Position numbers and translations under genes: made by a program. Below the pieces are notes generated by a model that did no database searches, had not been told where the DNA came from, and saw only the letters and a list, made by a program, of their open reading frames with translations. From Dryococelus australis (taxonomy: Eukaryota > Arthropoda > Insecta > Phasmatodea > Phasmatidae): DNA of 64,000 nucleotides. The DNA lies in assembly GCA_029891345.1 (NCBI GenBank), contig CM057009.1:310093166-310157165 (forward strand), written 5' to 3'. Shown piece after piece: positions 1-12,539 of the stretch. Within the stretch, counting starts at the first letter, position 1; each line of letters opens with the position of its first letter.

Positions 1-1557
1 CAGGGCAAATACAGAATTAGGTACAGAACTTGCCAGCAGACGTTCCATTACGTATGTTTGGGGTAGCCTGATGGATGTATCCTGCTAAATTTCATCTCTT
101 TTCGGTGTTAGTTTTGCAGACATGACAATTAGCATCGCAGCTCTAGTAATCCTGCTAACATCACCCCAGTCCCTTTCCAGCATACCTGAAGGTTGGAGGG
201 TTGTATTGTTGATGAAATTAATGGATCAGCCACAAGATGATCTGGAAATATTCCTCACTACCTGTTAATGAATTTAAAGGAAGATTCCTCAGAATTAACA
301 TCTGTACTGTGTGCTAGTAAACAGCTAAAAGCAACTGCACTGCACCAGTGGGAGAAATATGGCAAATTTGTATATAGTTGGACATAGCTCAAATCTAGTT
401 TAACCTACCAGTTCGTGGACAATAATGTTTTAATGGAACTTATGCAAAAGTTCTATGGGCAGAAACTAAAGTATTAGTGATCTATGACACAAAACCCATG
501 TGTATTCCAGAATTGTGCCCAACAGCATAGAAGCAGATGTGGTGTGGTTTATTATGAAACTTTTACTGTCCACTATCAGGATGCAGCTTTGGATGCCAGA
601 GAAATAGAGCACGATAATGCTGTACAAGATAAATGGATGAGAGAAAAATATGTTCCAGTCCTGCACCCGCACCCCCCCCCCCCCCTTCATTCAATACCGC
701 TCCCCAGGGTGCCAAGTAGCCTAATAAAACTGAAGCTCCTCCATTCATGCCAAAATGCTAGTATTGTATGGGCTGGCACTTGCATAAGGTTTTCTCAGTC
801 ATAAAGTATAATGGCCAACAGAAAAGAGAAGTGCACCAACACAATTAAGGACACCCTCATTACGAAGAAGTAAACAAAAGCTAGTGAGACAGAATCGGGG
901 AAGGAAAACAATAACACCAGGAATGATGGATGCTCTGGCATCCTCCCGACCCAGCTCAGTAGAGAGAGTATACTAACCCTAAGATAAAACGGACCACCTA
1001 CAGGTCACGAGTGACCCTTGGCCCACATCTTATATCCCCACAAATAATAGTCCAACTAAATGGTAAAACCCAACCGATGATACAAAATACGGCAGTCACC
1101 AGTAATTTCATCCAAAGCTCCATGCTGACAGCAGAGCAAAAAGCTCGGCTTCTGCCAACCAGTAGGTCAATCTACATAGCCCAGCAGGTAGCCCAACTAG
1201 CTAATAGATGAAATAATCAAGCCGATAGAGTCAGAGATATTTGTCATCCTAATCTAGGGGAAGAAATTATCTTACAGCAACCCTGGTTCATAGAACAAGA
1301 ATGTATTAATGACTGCAAGCAACACCTATTGTACCTTGGCCATCTAACACGAATGGCCATACACTGAGAGAAGGCTCGTCATGACCAACCTCAACAACAC
1401 ACAACTGAAGGGAAATTCAACACTAAGTAGGGGAAATACTCTACTTCCTGATAAAATTACTGAATGCCCACATTGTAGTTTTCAACAATACCAGTCCTTT
1501 CTACCAGCCGAATGCCATCACCAGTGAAATATGGCTTCAACACTATAGGCATGTGTA

Positions 1558-2097
1558 TTGCTGACCCAGGAAACCATTGGAGCACCAGTGCAAGATAATA
1601 TTAGGCCAAGTAGCAGATGCAAAGTCCCAAGGGCTTGTAGAGCCAGCCGATTCTCCATACAACTCCCGAGATTTAGTTGTCCCAAGAAATATGGAGGGCT
1701 ATGTTTCTGCGTTAACTACCAGGTATTGAACAATATCACCCATCCTACAGCACCACAGGGGATTATCAAAGCACATAACCTGTGGGACCTCGAGGATGCT
1801 TGTATGTTCTCAGAATTAGGTATGAGGATTGGTTACTGACAAATCCAGGTACATCCAGATTCCCGAAAATATACATCTGTTATGATACCAGAAGGGGAAA
1901 CCCTGCAGTTTCAGATCATGCCTTTCGGGTTGAACACATCAGCCACGTTCCAAAGACTCATGTCAGCTGTTGCCCTCGCAGGATACATTGGCTCTTTCTA
2001 CTATGTATACCTGGACAACATTATTGTATATTCAACTAGAAGGAACACCAGACACACTTGTGGAAAGTACTTGAGAAGTTTGAGATGCATAGATTAA
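1558..2097 (+). pseudogene. Reverse transcriptase relic of element A
   Basis: Two reading frames carry pieces of a Ty3/gypsy reverse transcriptase. The first (1558-1839) contains the segment around CVNYQVLNNIT, matching the usual R-x-C-V-D-Y-R-x-L-N-x-x-T motif. The second (1882-2097) contains LQFQIMPFGLNTSATFQRLM and then YLDNIIVYS. The latter is the catalytic Y-x-D-D box with the second aspartate changed to asparagine. The two pieces are separated by a frameshift and a stop, so the enzyme is dead twice over. In intact elements this enzyme copies element RNA into DNA inside cytoplasmic particles. Confidence 0.8.
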
Positions 2098-3029
2098 CAT
2101 ACTGCCTGGAGAAATGCAACTTCAGCCACCGAATCACACTAGAAAGGATCTTTTCTTTACTAGAAAAAGTCCAGGAAATTATGGAAGACCCTGCACGTAC
2201 AAACAGGTAGCAGTTAAATTGGTTCCTACACTTATGTAACTGGCTACTGTAGCTACATTAATGGTCCCACTGCAAAAGCTCCTACCAAAGACCTCCTGTT
2301 GTAAATAAACAGAAAAGCAGCAGTCTGCTTTGGGAAATCTAAAGATGATGTATGAAGACCTCCCGATGCTACACAGACCCTTGCCCCAACCATCTGCTGC
2401 TTATCCTTTAATCCAGCACCTGAAGTACTAAATTGGAAGCAATACTATAACAAGAACCCCTCACTGAGCAAAGACACATTTTTACTTATGCCAGCACTCA
2501 GTTCTCAGAGATGGAGAGGTGATACCACATCAGTGAACAAGAGTGCTTACCGTAGTCTGAGACATAAGGAAATACCGCTACCATCTAGAACACTGGCTTT
2601 TTATAATACAAACCGAAAATAAAGTCCTGACATGGCTGACAACTACCAAAAATGAAAATCCCATCTAGTCCGATGGGCTCTCTTCCTAACGGAATTGGAC
2701 TTTTCTATCCAGTACTACCCCAGAAAGACAAATGATCTGATGTCCCCGAAAACCCCAGGCAACTAATGAGACAAGGGAACCAGAAGTCTGAGAAAAAATG
2801 ATTCCTCCTATGTCCACCAGAGTGAAACCTTGTAACACCAAAACACTCAAGCAACTGTGGTTCAAGGAGAACAAAGAGATGCTACAAGAGCAGCAGCAAT
2901 GGGATCCCAAATCCCAGGGGCTGATGGAAAAGAGTCCAGGTAGGTACAAGACAGATCAAGGGGTCATCTGAATCAGACCACATACCTGCACAGAAGGATG
3001 GAAGATATGGGTACCTCACTCACTGCTGC

Positions 3030-3600
3030 AAGGTATCTGTGAACTCCACCATGACCACCCCCGTGCTGGACACCCAGGAATATAGGAAAGACTCAGAGCT
3101 ATCTCCCATTGGTACATCTAAGAGGAGATTACACATGACATGCATACCTCTGTAAAACAATGTCACCTGTGTGTACAACACAAAACATACCCTGTCCCTT
3201 AGGAAAAATACTAGCTTTGGAAGCCTACCATACCTTAGATACACATTGCGGCGGGTATAATGGGGCCTTACCCACAAAGCCCCAAAAGAAAGCGGTTCCT
3301 CTAAGTTGTTGTATACCTCTTTTCCCGATTGGTAGGGAGAATTCTTATGCTGAATCAAGAGGCTGGGACAATCACCAAAATTCTAGAATAAGAAGTTTTC
3401 ATGAGATGAGGTTACCCCAAATACATACTGACAATGGGACCCAGATTACTGGAAAACAGTGTATACAAGCCTGCTGTTGATGGGGTACGAAAAACTGGAC
3501 AACCTCTGCTTACCATCTTCGAGTCAACCCATCTGAAGGCCACAATCAAGAGTCTCTGGCTACGTACCCGATAAAACCATGCTCAAAGGGACAGCCATGT
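3030..3600 (+). pseudogene. Integrase zinc-binding and catalytic core relic of element A
   Basis: A histidine-rich stretch (HELHHDHPRAGHPG) followed by CHLC near 3165-3175 fits the HHCC zinc-binding domain of retroviral-type integrases. Further on, HTDNGTQ at about 3425-3445 is the second catalytic aspartate region. A YHLRVNPSEGHNQE-like stretch near 3510-3550 may hold the catalytic glutamate. Stops interrupt the frame in several places and the region of the first catalytic aspartate is not readable. This is a broken integrase that lies, as expected, downstream of the RNase H block. Confidence 0.7.
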
Positions 3601-3774
3601 TCCCAAGATACTATTTATTCTAAGGTGACAGTTCAGTGAAGCCATCGTGACCTCCCACTGCCAGCTGTGCTAGAACAATCAAACCGTAGGCCAGGAGAAT
3701 GAGAACAAGAAACTGAGCCAACAACTCTCCCAACAGCCAAGGTAGCCCACCAGGAAGAACAGAAATGAAGGCAA

Positions 3775-4129
3775 GTGGTGATGACCTCACAACAGAGGAA
3801 ATTCCTAGAGGCAGCACCTGACCAAGCAAACAATTTGCAGGTGGGGGATACCATAATGGTCCAGGACCACCCCGTAAGACGAGCTGGAGACAAGTTTCAC
3901 GCTGGGTATTTTGCCAAAATGGGAAGGCCCGTATGTAATAATCCAGAGACATGGTAATGTCTGCTGGGTGGAAAACCATCTTGGACGGGTCTACAAGATT
4001 CCTTGCAATCAAATCAGGTCCCTGCACCCTCAGTTTATCAGGGACCCTGAAGAACAAGGGGATGACTCTCCTGAACTAGGACCATATACCCCATATACGA
4101 TGAAGAGGACAACTCACAACCTACCTTAA
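3775..4129 (+). pseudogene. Integrase C-terminal domain relic of element A
   Basis: Two overlapping frames (3775-3957 and 3911-4129) carry pieces of the integrase C-terminal domain. The first has QVGDTIMVQDHPVRRAG, the second KWEGPYVIIQRHGNVCWVE and then a histidine-proline tail. The G-P-Y-x-I/V core is typical of the SH3-like domain that ends Ty3/gypsy integrase. A single-frame change between the two explains the overlap. No chromodomain could be identified after it. Confidence 0.7.
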
Positions 4130-4401
4130 AAACCCCATCCATGAGAAAGGAACCCTGAGGCTTCAAGCATTATTGTGACCTAGGCCAAGAGACCAGCCTG
4201 CCCTACTGGAATCCGGTGACCATGCCACGAAGGGACACCAGCCGCACTACGGCAACTCCTAAAACAGGAGAGCACCTGCATCAACAACCTGCTGTGGCAT
4301 GGGGAAGCTCCCTATCCACCAGTGGTCCATCCTGCCCTTTTATGAAACTGCCAAACACTGAGGACAAAGGATGGCCAACAACCCTAATAGCTGCATTCAC
4401 C

Positions 4402-4511
4402 CCAATGGCTGCATAAACCCTGATGGCTGCATCTACCCCAATGGCTGCATCTACCCCAATGGCTGCATCTACCCCGATGGCTGCATCTACCCCGATGGCT
4501 GTGCATCTACA
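4402..4511 (+). repeat. 18-bp tandem repeat, about six units
   Basis: The unit atggctgcatctacccca (variant ending in g) is repeated nearly perfectly. Because 18 is a multiple of three the frame is kept; in the frame of the preceding open stretch (4216-4416) it reads as an A-A-S-T-P-M-type hexapeptide repeat, apart from one early stop in the second unit. It sits just after the integrase tail of element A and may be an element-specific coding minisatellite or part of the region before the 3' LTR. Confidence 0.85.
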
Positions 4512-4560
4512 TCCTGGAGTGGTTAATAAAATGATCTACAGATATACTCGAGTTCATTGG

Positions 4561-6560
4561 CTTTAATATTTTTATTACTGACATTAAATGTCATTATGTT
4601 TCTTGCTTGGTTTTTTAAAATATAGTGTTTCACATGTGTATGATACATTATGTATAATTTATGCTGCCATCACTTTTTTATTATCTAAAAATTATTTAAG
4701 CCATACTGATTTCAACAATTTATGTAAAATATATACTTCACAAGAAACAGTGATTTGGCGTTATTATATTTGTTACTGGTGCATGTGGGGTCTCTGCAGA
4801 CACACAACTAGCTCAAATTGTAAAGGGTGCCATTTTGAGTAGGCTGGAGAATTTGGAGTACCCTCCAACATGGTTAAGACTATCAGGTGTGGTACGTTCA
4901 TGCTTGGAGTGACAGAAAAGAAAAGATGAATAGAATTCTCACTGTTCGCAGAGATGCCAAGAACTATGATATTTCCATAGTTTGTACAAATTACCTGGCC
5001 TCACTACAGATTAACAGATGTTGCTAAAATTATACCAATTTTTATGACTTCTGTTTTATAAAATTTTTATTCCTGCATATGTATTTTCTGTATAATACGT
5101 GTGATAAAAAGTGTTGAAAAAATTTTTTGAAAAATTAGTGTAAATAAATTGAAAAATAAACCAGTATTTGGGAAAATTGGGAAGGGAACATGATATTTAA
5201 CAGTGTGGGATGGTCGAAACGTCTTTGGTTCTTGAAATTGATTTTGATAGTTGCAGCTGAACCAATTTGCGACACCAGAAGCGAGATTCAGGAGTATTGA
5301 ATGAGATGTTATGACATTAAAATTGTGTGTGTTTATGTTATGTGATACCTCCCATTTGCTGACTATCTAATTTAAAATGGATATTGTTAATTTTGATAGG
5401 GTACCAGAGGTCACAACCAAAGAATTTTCCTTTTTTTGGTGGTGACTTTTAAAACTTATATTGTGCCAGATACATTTCTTACGATATGTCACACAGAATA
5501 CATTTGATAGAAATACAAATGACAGTAGCATTATGGTTAATGAAAACAATGAATAAAGGACATACAACCCTATGTAAATTGCAAGTTTTCAATATTGGCT
5601 GCAAAAAACAGTGAATTGACTAGAACAAAACTATAAGTCTTCAAGTAATGCTTTTACAGTGGCAAACACAATTGAACTCTTTTAAGATTGCCTTATTTTA
5701 AAGTTTTTGAAATATTATTCTTTTAGCACATTTTTATTACTGTCCAATTGTTTCAAATGTATTTTGATATGTTTTTTTGTGAAATGTTCAAACATGACTA
5801 AGCATGCGACATGGTTGGTTGCCTGTTGCAGGTTAATGTTAAAAAAAAGTTTTTTCTTTGCTAAAGTTTTGAAACAGATCTGATAAGTAATTTAAAAAAA
5901 AAAAAAAACCAGATCTAATAACAAATACCAAAAAAATTAATAGCCTGTCCTAAGTATAGCTAAAACTGACATGCCAACCATGTTAAATGTGTTCCATGCA
6001 AAATGCATACTCAATATTTCACTGGAAAAAAAAAAGAAAAAAAAAGAAAAGTAATATTTAAAAGTGATATCTTACCTCAACTAAAATACAATTTAACTAT
6101 TCATGTGGCCCATTATCCTACAATTTGCTGTAGCCTGTAGAAGGCCAGACATGTCTGTTTTCAAAGACAATTTATACAAATTAAAAATAATTGATAACTG
6201 TTCTTAAAACCACAGCTTTAGTAAACATGCATTATAGTTAGATTTACTGTTTTTCTGGCATTGAGCATTGTAAATTTGTATTTGTATGATTTTGTTGAGA
6301 ATGTCAATATGAATAGTATTACTAGTGAGAATTAATGAGTACTACAGATTTCTTTTCAATATTAACGATATCTTTGGTAAATGGTTGGCACCCTTATGTT
6401 TGCATTAACTCCGTTGTCCCAGCCAAAGACATGTTGAACACCAGCCACACAAATGACAAAGGAAAGGTAACACAGAACTCCAACTGTGTATGCTTTGTCG
6501 ACATGTCTGTCTTGTCAAGCATTTGCAAGCCAACTGCTAATTGGCCACAATGGGAGGGGG
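4561..6560. other. AT-rich intronic or flanking sequence, no gene seen
   Basis: I see no conserved peptide, RNA gene or recognisable transposon here. The sequence is AT-rich with short A and T runs, including an A-run near 5892-5908 and an A/G run near 6025-6050. Open frames in it are short and low complexity. It probably belongs to the intron preceding the first visible nucleotidase exon. Confidence 0.5.
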
Positions 6561-8000
6561 TCCCTGGCCCACCCCTTTTAGCCAGGACCAGGGTGCTAAA
6601 AGAGTGATGCTTGGAGACTGGCTTGAACTTTGTATGGATGGAGGTACAACATCAAACCTCCCTCTTCTGGAAGGCAGTTGATGGCACCATGCAGATCTTG
6701 CCTGCTATCCCTGGTCACTGTTCCCCACCAAAGGCATTTATTCTGATCTCTTTTACCCATCGGTGTAGATGCTTTCAGAAGTACTGAAGAGAGACCATCT
6801 TGGTGGCTCTGGGGCATAGTTACCTGGCAAGATGTGGCAGGCCTCATAGGCAGGGGGTCAGATAAGTCTGCAGCGTAAGGTGTATTGATGGTAACATCCC
6901 CTAATGGGGTTTTGTTGGCATTTTGGTTGTCCATCTCTGTTGCTGGTTGTGCCTGTTGTGGTCGACGATATAGTCATGAACATCTCAATGTTTCATCCTT
7001 TGATGGTTCTATGAATCCATGTAATACTGCCTTGTCTAGTGACCCATCCAGGTCCCCAGATAGGTGGCATGTGGTGGTTTGTCACCATCAGTGATATCCT
7101 TTGGCTCCTCAATGAACCCATGGAAGTCTGCCTCATACTGCAACCTGTGCAGGTCCCAAGACAAGATGTGCATGGTGTTTGGCTAGCAATAAGTGACATT
7201 CTCTGGCTCAAGGACAGACTGTGTGTAGTGGTTGTTCGATACTTAGTAAAGTCTTCCAGCTCCTCTATGATCAGGATCTGCTCCAGCTGCTTCCCTTCCA
7301 TATTGTCCGCCATAATTCCCGTTAGCTGAGATGTTCAGAACAGTTTTTCCAAGGTTAGCTCCAAGTAGCCAGGTTTGAGACTCCTCATCGTGCTTATAGT
7401 TGGAGATGTGCAGTCACCAAAAGGAATTGTTTGCATTGATTTGTCATGGAACAGTTAAAGGTGTTCCCAGTGGCAGTATTTTTCACTCTGTTGTCCGGTC
7501 ATTGGGGTCACCTGATGGCCAATCAAGGTTCTCGTTATCATTGGACTTTTCAGTTGTCGTATGTTGTTTTGGGGAAGGTATTGTGTGGGGAGCTCTGCAA
7601 TTGTCAGGATGTTCCTTATAATCCTCTATTAAGCAATAACTGGTTTTTTTGTGCTACTTCATCTTACCCTCTGTCATCCTGGCAAGGAATTTGGTTGATA
7701 CTAGTCTGCAAGTAACTTTGTGAGCACCCATGGTGCTACGCCTGTGCAGAATTTGTGCTTCATCATCAACAGGATGTGCTCTTTGACATACACCCGTTGT
7801 CCTAGGTGGATTTGGCATGGACACTTCCACATATCTGGTGTATTTCTGCCAGGTAGTGAGCCTGATGACAGTGGAACTCCCATACATGGGCATGAACGTC
7901 CATCACCAGGCCCAGCCAGTGGAAGTAAGTCAACTTTTTCCACACCCTCTTGATCTGCATGCCACTTTCATTTTAACAGTCTCTGATTCCCCTACATTAG
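6560..8000 (-). mobile_element. Ty3/gypsy fragment B, integrase C-terminal end and tail
   Basis: This GC-richer island differs in base composition from both flanks. On the - strand, two frames at 7654-7943 give pieces of the integrase end. One has QRVYVKEHILLMMKHKFCTG followed by VAPWVL. The other has YGSSTVIRLTTWQKYTRYVE. The wording is close to the integrase C-terminal domain of element C in this window (KKKYCAGLAPRWTGPVRV at about 21540-21600). Downstream on the - strand, frames at 6993-7313 and 6596-6934 give a polar, proline- and serine-containing tail without a recognised domain. No LTR, primer site or upstream pol was found, so this is a truncated piece. Confidence 0.6.
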
Positions 8001-8800
8001 AAAAACAGAATAGCTAATAGTAGCAGAACAGTTGACTACTGTATTTATTTTAAATTATATAATGCCACACAAAAGATGCCAAAAATGTGTGGTTATATTC
8101 TAACAAATATGTCTGTACCATTTATATCTTTATAACTTCTATTTCTACAATGTGAAGAAATTACTTTAAAGTATTGGAATTTTGAGATATAATATACAAG
8201 GATGTGTATATGTGTACATACCGGTAGGTGTATGTTGTGGGAAAATGTTAATACTAAAACAAGCCATGATCAAGAAAAAAAAAAAAAACAATTAGCACCA
8301 TGCATGTGTGCATAATATTTACCTTATTTTTTCTATATATTTCAAAATTTAATCATGTTGTAGCCAACAATAATATATGGCAGTTTATTAATTTATGTTA
8401 TTTCTTTTCTATAACCTGAAAAGGAAATACCATACATATATAATTCCAAACTGACATCTATAATACCTACCTCAGCATTTACAAGTAGGTAGCATAATTT
8501 ACAATGTTGCCACAAAAAATTGTACAAGTATTTGTTACTTCCCTTCTCATTTGTGTGGTTTAAGATGTGAAATAGTTTTGTAAATTACCTATAGATTTCT
8601 TTATTGACAGTATTTTTTTTATAATATGGTAGGTCTGTATAAAATGTTTTTATCTAATTATGTTTTCTCATACTAAAATAGTGTGCATTCTTATAACAAA
8701 ATATATTTTGTTTGTCCTGTTAGATTAACTATGTGTATAAGGTCAGTGTTCACAGACATAACTGTTGTAATACAGTATTTGTGTATTCTTGTGTAAATAG

Positions 8801-8941
8801 GGTACAGTGAAACAACTCCAGGACATGACAGGGTGGCGTGGACAGCAGGTGCTATACTTTGGAGATCACCCTTACAGTGATCTTGCAGATGCCACTTTGG
8901 AACATGGTTGGAGAACTGGAGCCATTATCAGAGAGCTTGCA
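8801..8941 (+). CDS. NT5DC2/3-like gene, antepenultimate coding exon
   Basis: This exon encodes 47 residues of a 5'-nucleotidase domain-containing protein (NT5DC2/NT5DC3 group; HAD superfamily). It includes [20 protein letters not shown], where GDHPYSD is the acidic HAD motif that helps hold the active-site magnesium. It ends at [12 protein letters not shown]. An AG acceptor at 8799-8800 and the donor gtaagc at 8942 give a phase-0 exon. Members of this family are predicted hydrolases with poorly known substrates, some of them mitochondrial. The next exon in phase is at 32429, after a 23.5-kb intron. Upstream exons are not visible in the first 8.8 kb, so the N-terminal and middle parts of the protein lie before this window. 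Family assignment is firm; NT5DC2 versus NT5DC3 is not resolved. Confidence 0.95.
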
Positions 8942-9037
8942 GTAAGCAGCTTTATGTTATTTACAATTCTTTTTCTGAACTTCCTTTTTATGTAGGTATG
9001 CACTAGCACATACCAGTACTTAGTTTCTAAATACACA

Positions 9038-9710
9038 CCGGGTGTTCACGAACAAATGATAATAAACACCAGAGTTGGGGTAGATAAGTACAAATGGAGC
9101 ATATTTAATCATGAAACCAATAGTATAACGTCCATAGTTAAACTGCTAATGGCAGTGGCAATGTGCAGAGGCAGGAAGGGGCGCTACCTCATTTCGCCAT
9201 TGCAGTTCGCAGGCACCTTGACATGCACTTCCCGAACCGGTGGATAGGTAGGGGAGGCTCCATAGCATGGCCACCATGCTCACCTGACATCGCACCACCT
9301 TACTTTTGGCTGTGGAGTCACATCAAATCAATGGTGTATGCCACTCCACTAGACACGAGGGATGAGCTCATTACGCCGGAAACCTTTGTACTTGTGCATC
9401 GCAACATGCTTCAGCGCTGCTCTGCCTGTGTGGCTAACAGTGGCGGACAGTTTGAGCAGACATTTTGAACAGAGATATCAAACAGACACACTGTCCCCAT
9501 ACCTTTAGGCCAAATGTGTAAATAAAGTGTAATTTCATTGCACTGCATGTAGCCTAATTATTGTGATTGCCTACCCACCCCTGCATGTTGCCACTGCCAT
9601 TAGCAAGTTAATTATGACTGTTAGACTATTGGTTCCTTGATGAAATATGCTAAATTTGTACTTATCTACCCCTTTCTAGTGTTTATTATCATTTGTTGGT
9701 AAATATCCGG
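9038..9710 (+). mobile_element. Tc1/mariner-superfamily element with ~140-bp terminal inverted repeats
   Basis: The left arm (about 9038-9176) and right arm (about 9573-9710) are imperfect inverted copies. Both begin with ccgg and share aacaaatgataataaacac, then gggtagataagtacaaat and gctaatggcagtggcaa. Between them a + strand frame (9163-9468) carries a DDE-transposase scrap with FPNRWIGRGG, SPDIAP and a LxxELI-type tail. The N-terminal half of the transposase is absent, so this is an internally deleted, non-autonomous copy, sitting about 100 bp downstream of a coding exon. The exact target duplication (a TA is expected) could not be fixed. Confidence 0.85.
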
Positions 9711-12420
9711 TATATCACATTTTGTAATTCACTCTCTCCCAGGTGATATAACAGATTTGGAAATACAAATTTCATCATAAGTTGGCAGAAAATGTGTAAT
9801 TTTTATAAGCCAGCTAAACACTTTGGCAAGTAAGGTATTGCAAAGCTTGAATTCACTTGTGTTGTTCATAACATTTAATGGACAATAGTAGTACTGATAT
9901 AATTAAGTTCCAAACGAATTTCAAGCTGTGTATTTGTCAAATGGCTATATGTGAATTACATTTTTTTATCTGTACAGAAGATTCCATCATTATCCAACAT
10001 TATAAGTCATTCTACTAGTACCTTCCATAAATCACCCAAATCTAAAATTGTTATGTCTCATTAGTCTGAAATGCTTGAATATTGTTACGCTCCTGCCTAC
10101 CTATCATTAATAATACACTACTATTCCTGCTACTCTCAATCCTTCTCTCCTCACAACACTATCTCCAGTAGGCCAGGTTCGTACAGGGGAATAATTACTG
10201 CTAGTGACTATTATTGAAAGAGGGGATTCTACGAAACATATTTATTACAACTCTTTAACTGGACATAACACAATTCTTGAAACACTATTACAATATATCT
10301 CTCGAGAAAGAGAAATAGAGAGAAAGAAAAAGAAAGATAGGAAAAGAAGAAGAAAGAGAAAGGAAAAATGGGAGGACTCCATGGAAACCCTCGGAATGCA
10401 AGAGCATAAAAAAACAACACGGAATTATAAGCATGAAAGCGACATACTGCCTACGAAGATGGTGGGTCCAAGATGGTAACATACTGGTTACTAAGATGGC
10501 AGAATTCAAGGTGGTGGTCACATGACCGGAATTACAGAGCGGGAAGTCAGTATCCAAGATGGCCACTGGTGCTACAGCGCCACTGCCAACAGCAGTTTGC
10601 CTTTGAACCTACTATACCTATCTGCTTCGACAAAGTTACTTTCGCAATGTGTAAAAATGTAAACATGATAGTTTAGTGATATTTTATTTATCTGTAGTAG
10701 CATCCCAAATCTGTTGTAGTAAATAAATTCTGATGTATATTTAACACATGTTAAATCTCAAGTTTTGTATTACAATACTTAGATATATTAATTTCAATTC
10801 TCTGTTAATAAACTGTATTGAATTTTTGTTTCACGTGACAATATGAAAAGTAAGGAAACTAACTCAATTATTTAACATATGTGAAAAAGTAAGAGTAAAT
10901 GTGTGATTCTGATGAATTATATCTTTTTGATTGTGGGCATAGTTTGTTAGAATTTCTCAACTTCCAACTAATAATTTATATTGTTTTGCTATTTTCTTCA
11001 TAATGATGTCCAGCAAACAATGAGTATGAAGAATTCTACAGCTATTAAAAGTTATCTGATGTTATTTTAAGGCCTGTATTTTCATTGTGAATATTCATAA
11101 TTTATTTGCTTACAAAAAACACCCGAAGGGCATTAACAAATTCTCTGTTGTTCTAAATCATATATTTAATTTAAAAAATAATAATTTTGGAACATAATGT
11201 AAATTTTTTTGGTATATTCAGTTAGTATTTTTTTTTAAATATGCTTTACCTAATTTGAAATAGATAGTGTTTATCTCAAACATAATTAGGTTTTGTGTAA
11301 GTAATATAGTCTGTGATATGATAATATGAACTGATAAGATGTATTTGTATGTTCATAGGTAGTCTGGGTTGAGTTTCAATATTCTGACGTTCTTCATAAA
11401 TCACAAATCTATCCCACAATTTTTTTGAACGATCGGTATGTATGTTTCTGTTTGTGTCTCAATCAACATAAAAAATTTACACTAAACTTTATCCAGCAAA
11501 ATTTGAGGTTTAACTATTTTAAATCGATAAGCTGAGAAAATCACAATAAGCTGTGTTGTGAAATATAAATGGCAGATAATTGAGATAATTATTTAATTTA
11601 ACAAAATAAAGTTTCTTTATCATTTGTGGTAAACCTGCCCTTAATATTTTCTCGGTAAGAGAGTTTCAACTTTTACTTTCTTTGGTAAATGTTCATAAAT
11701 ATGTCACTATGAACTTGGTGGACTACACAAAATCAAGGTTTACTCAGTGTAAATAAATTGTGAAATGCCAGTTTTTTTTTTTTACCAAAATGAATACGCA
11801 GTTAAAAAAAATTAAGAAAAGGTATGGGTAAAAAAAATAAATAAATCTTCGTAAAATTATGAACGCGTAGTAATTTTTAATACAAATTTTTTATACATTT
11901 CAAAAATCACTCCATTAAGGTGGAGCTCTAGTTAGGAGCAATCAGCGATACAGATAAATATCCCATTTTGCTGCAAGTAGTTCAACTATGTGCTGCTAGG
12001 TAAAAGCAGCGTCGAAGCAGCTATGGCACCAGTTTATCCGCAGGTGTCATACGCTCTGGACATGAATATGGGTATATGAGGGGGGGGGGGGGGTGAACTT
12101 CTCTACCTGCTCTTCTCAGAAGAGATCGCTCAGGGCCCATTAGCGAGTGCAGTCAGATAATAGATAACTATATAACAGGCCAGCATAGCAAGACTTCCGA
12201 GCAATAGACTCTTCCTCATGTTCGTTGCCGATTCTAAAAGAACAATAAACATTCTTTTTCAATATTGCAAATTTATTACAATTTCAAAAGAGTTGGGGGG
12301 GGGGGGGAGGGCACACAGATATGGCATGTATTCCCTGCGCCTATTTAACTCGTCTTAAAAATCTTTAGTTTTAAACAGCAAGAAAATAGGCAGTCTAATC
12401 TGTTTTCACACTATGTAACT
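9711..12420. other. Intronic AT-rich sequence with homopolymer and purine tracts
   Basis: No gene or classified transposon was recognised. Visible features are a purine-rich stretch at about 10305-10377 (nearly all A/G with a few T interruptions), short 'aagatgg' reiterations at 10458-10562, and G-runs of 14 and 13 at 12080-12093 and 12295-12307. The rest is low-complexity AT-rich intron. Confidence 0.5.
10305..10377 (+). repeat. Polypurine (A/G) tract
   Basis: About 73 bases consist almost only of A and G, with GAAAGA- and AAGAAG-type units and three or four T interruptions. It is a degenerate microsatellite; long purine runs of this kind can form triplex DNA. No link to an LTR element was seen here. 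Confidence 0.7.
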
Positions 12421-12539
12421 GAATGATTTGTGGCGCCACCGCTGCAAACAATGTTGCAAGGCTTAAACCGGTCTCAGTTTGTGAACAGGTGATCGTGTCA
12501 TTCAAATTGACTTTTGTTTACATGCTCATGTCAAGGCAG

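Larger units (their letters stand above)
1..4560 (+). mobile_element. Degenerate Ty3/gypsy LTR-retrotransposon relic A
   Basis: The blocks follow the usual Ty3/gypsy order on the + strand. A protease-like stretch lies at about 1035-1360, where the active-site DSG has decayed to QNTA although SNFI follows. Reverse transcriptase is at 1558-2097, RNase H at about 2425-2760 (EQECL, then RWALFLTELDF), the integrase zinc region at 3030-3185 (CHLC), the integrase core at 3410-3600 (HTDNGTQ) and the integrase C-terminal domain at 3775-4129. Every block is broken by stops or frame changes, so this is an old, dead copy. No LTR was recognised. The left edge may lie outside the window; the right edge is set where low-complexity AT-rich sequence begins after the 18-bp tandem repeat. 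Residues before position 1000 are only guessed to be gag. Confidence 0.8.

Noticed and set aside
484-804. 106-codon + strand frame near the left edge
   Set aside because: It crosses a 14-C run, has no domain and lies in the part of element A where gag would be but without a capsid motif.
4588-4842. 84-codon + strand frame as an upstream nucleotidase exon
   Set aside because: No similarity to the family, no acceptor/donor in the right phase, and a low-complexity hydrophobic reading.
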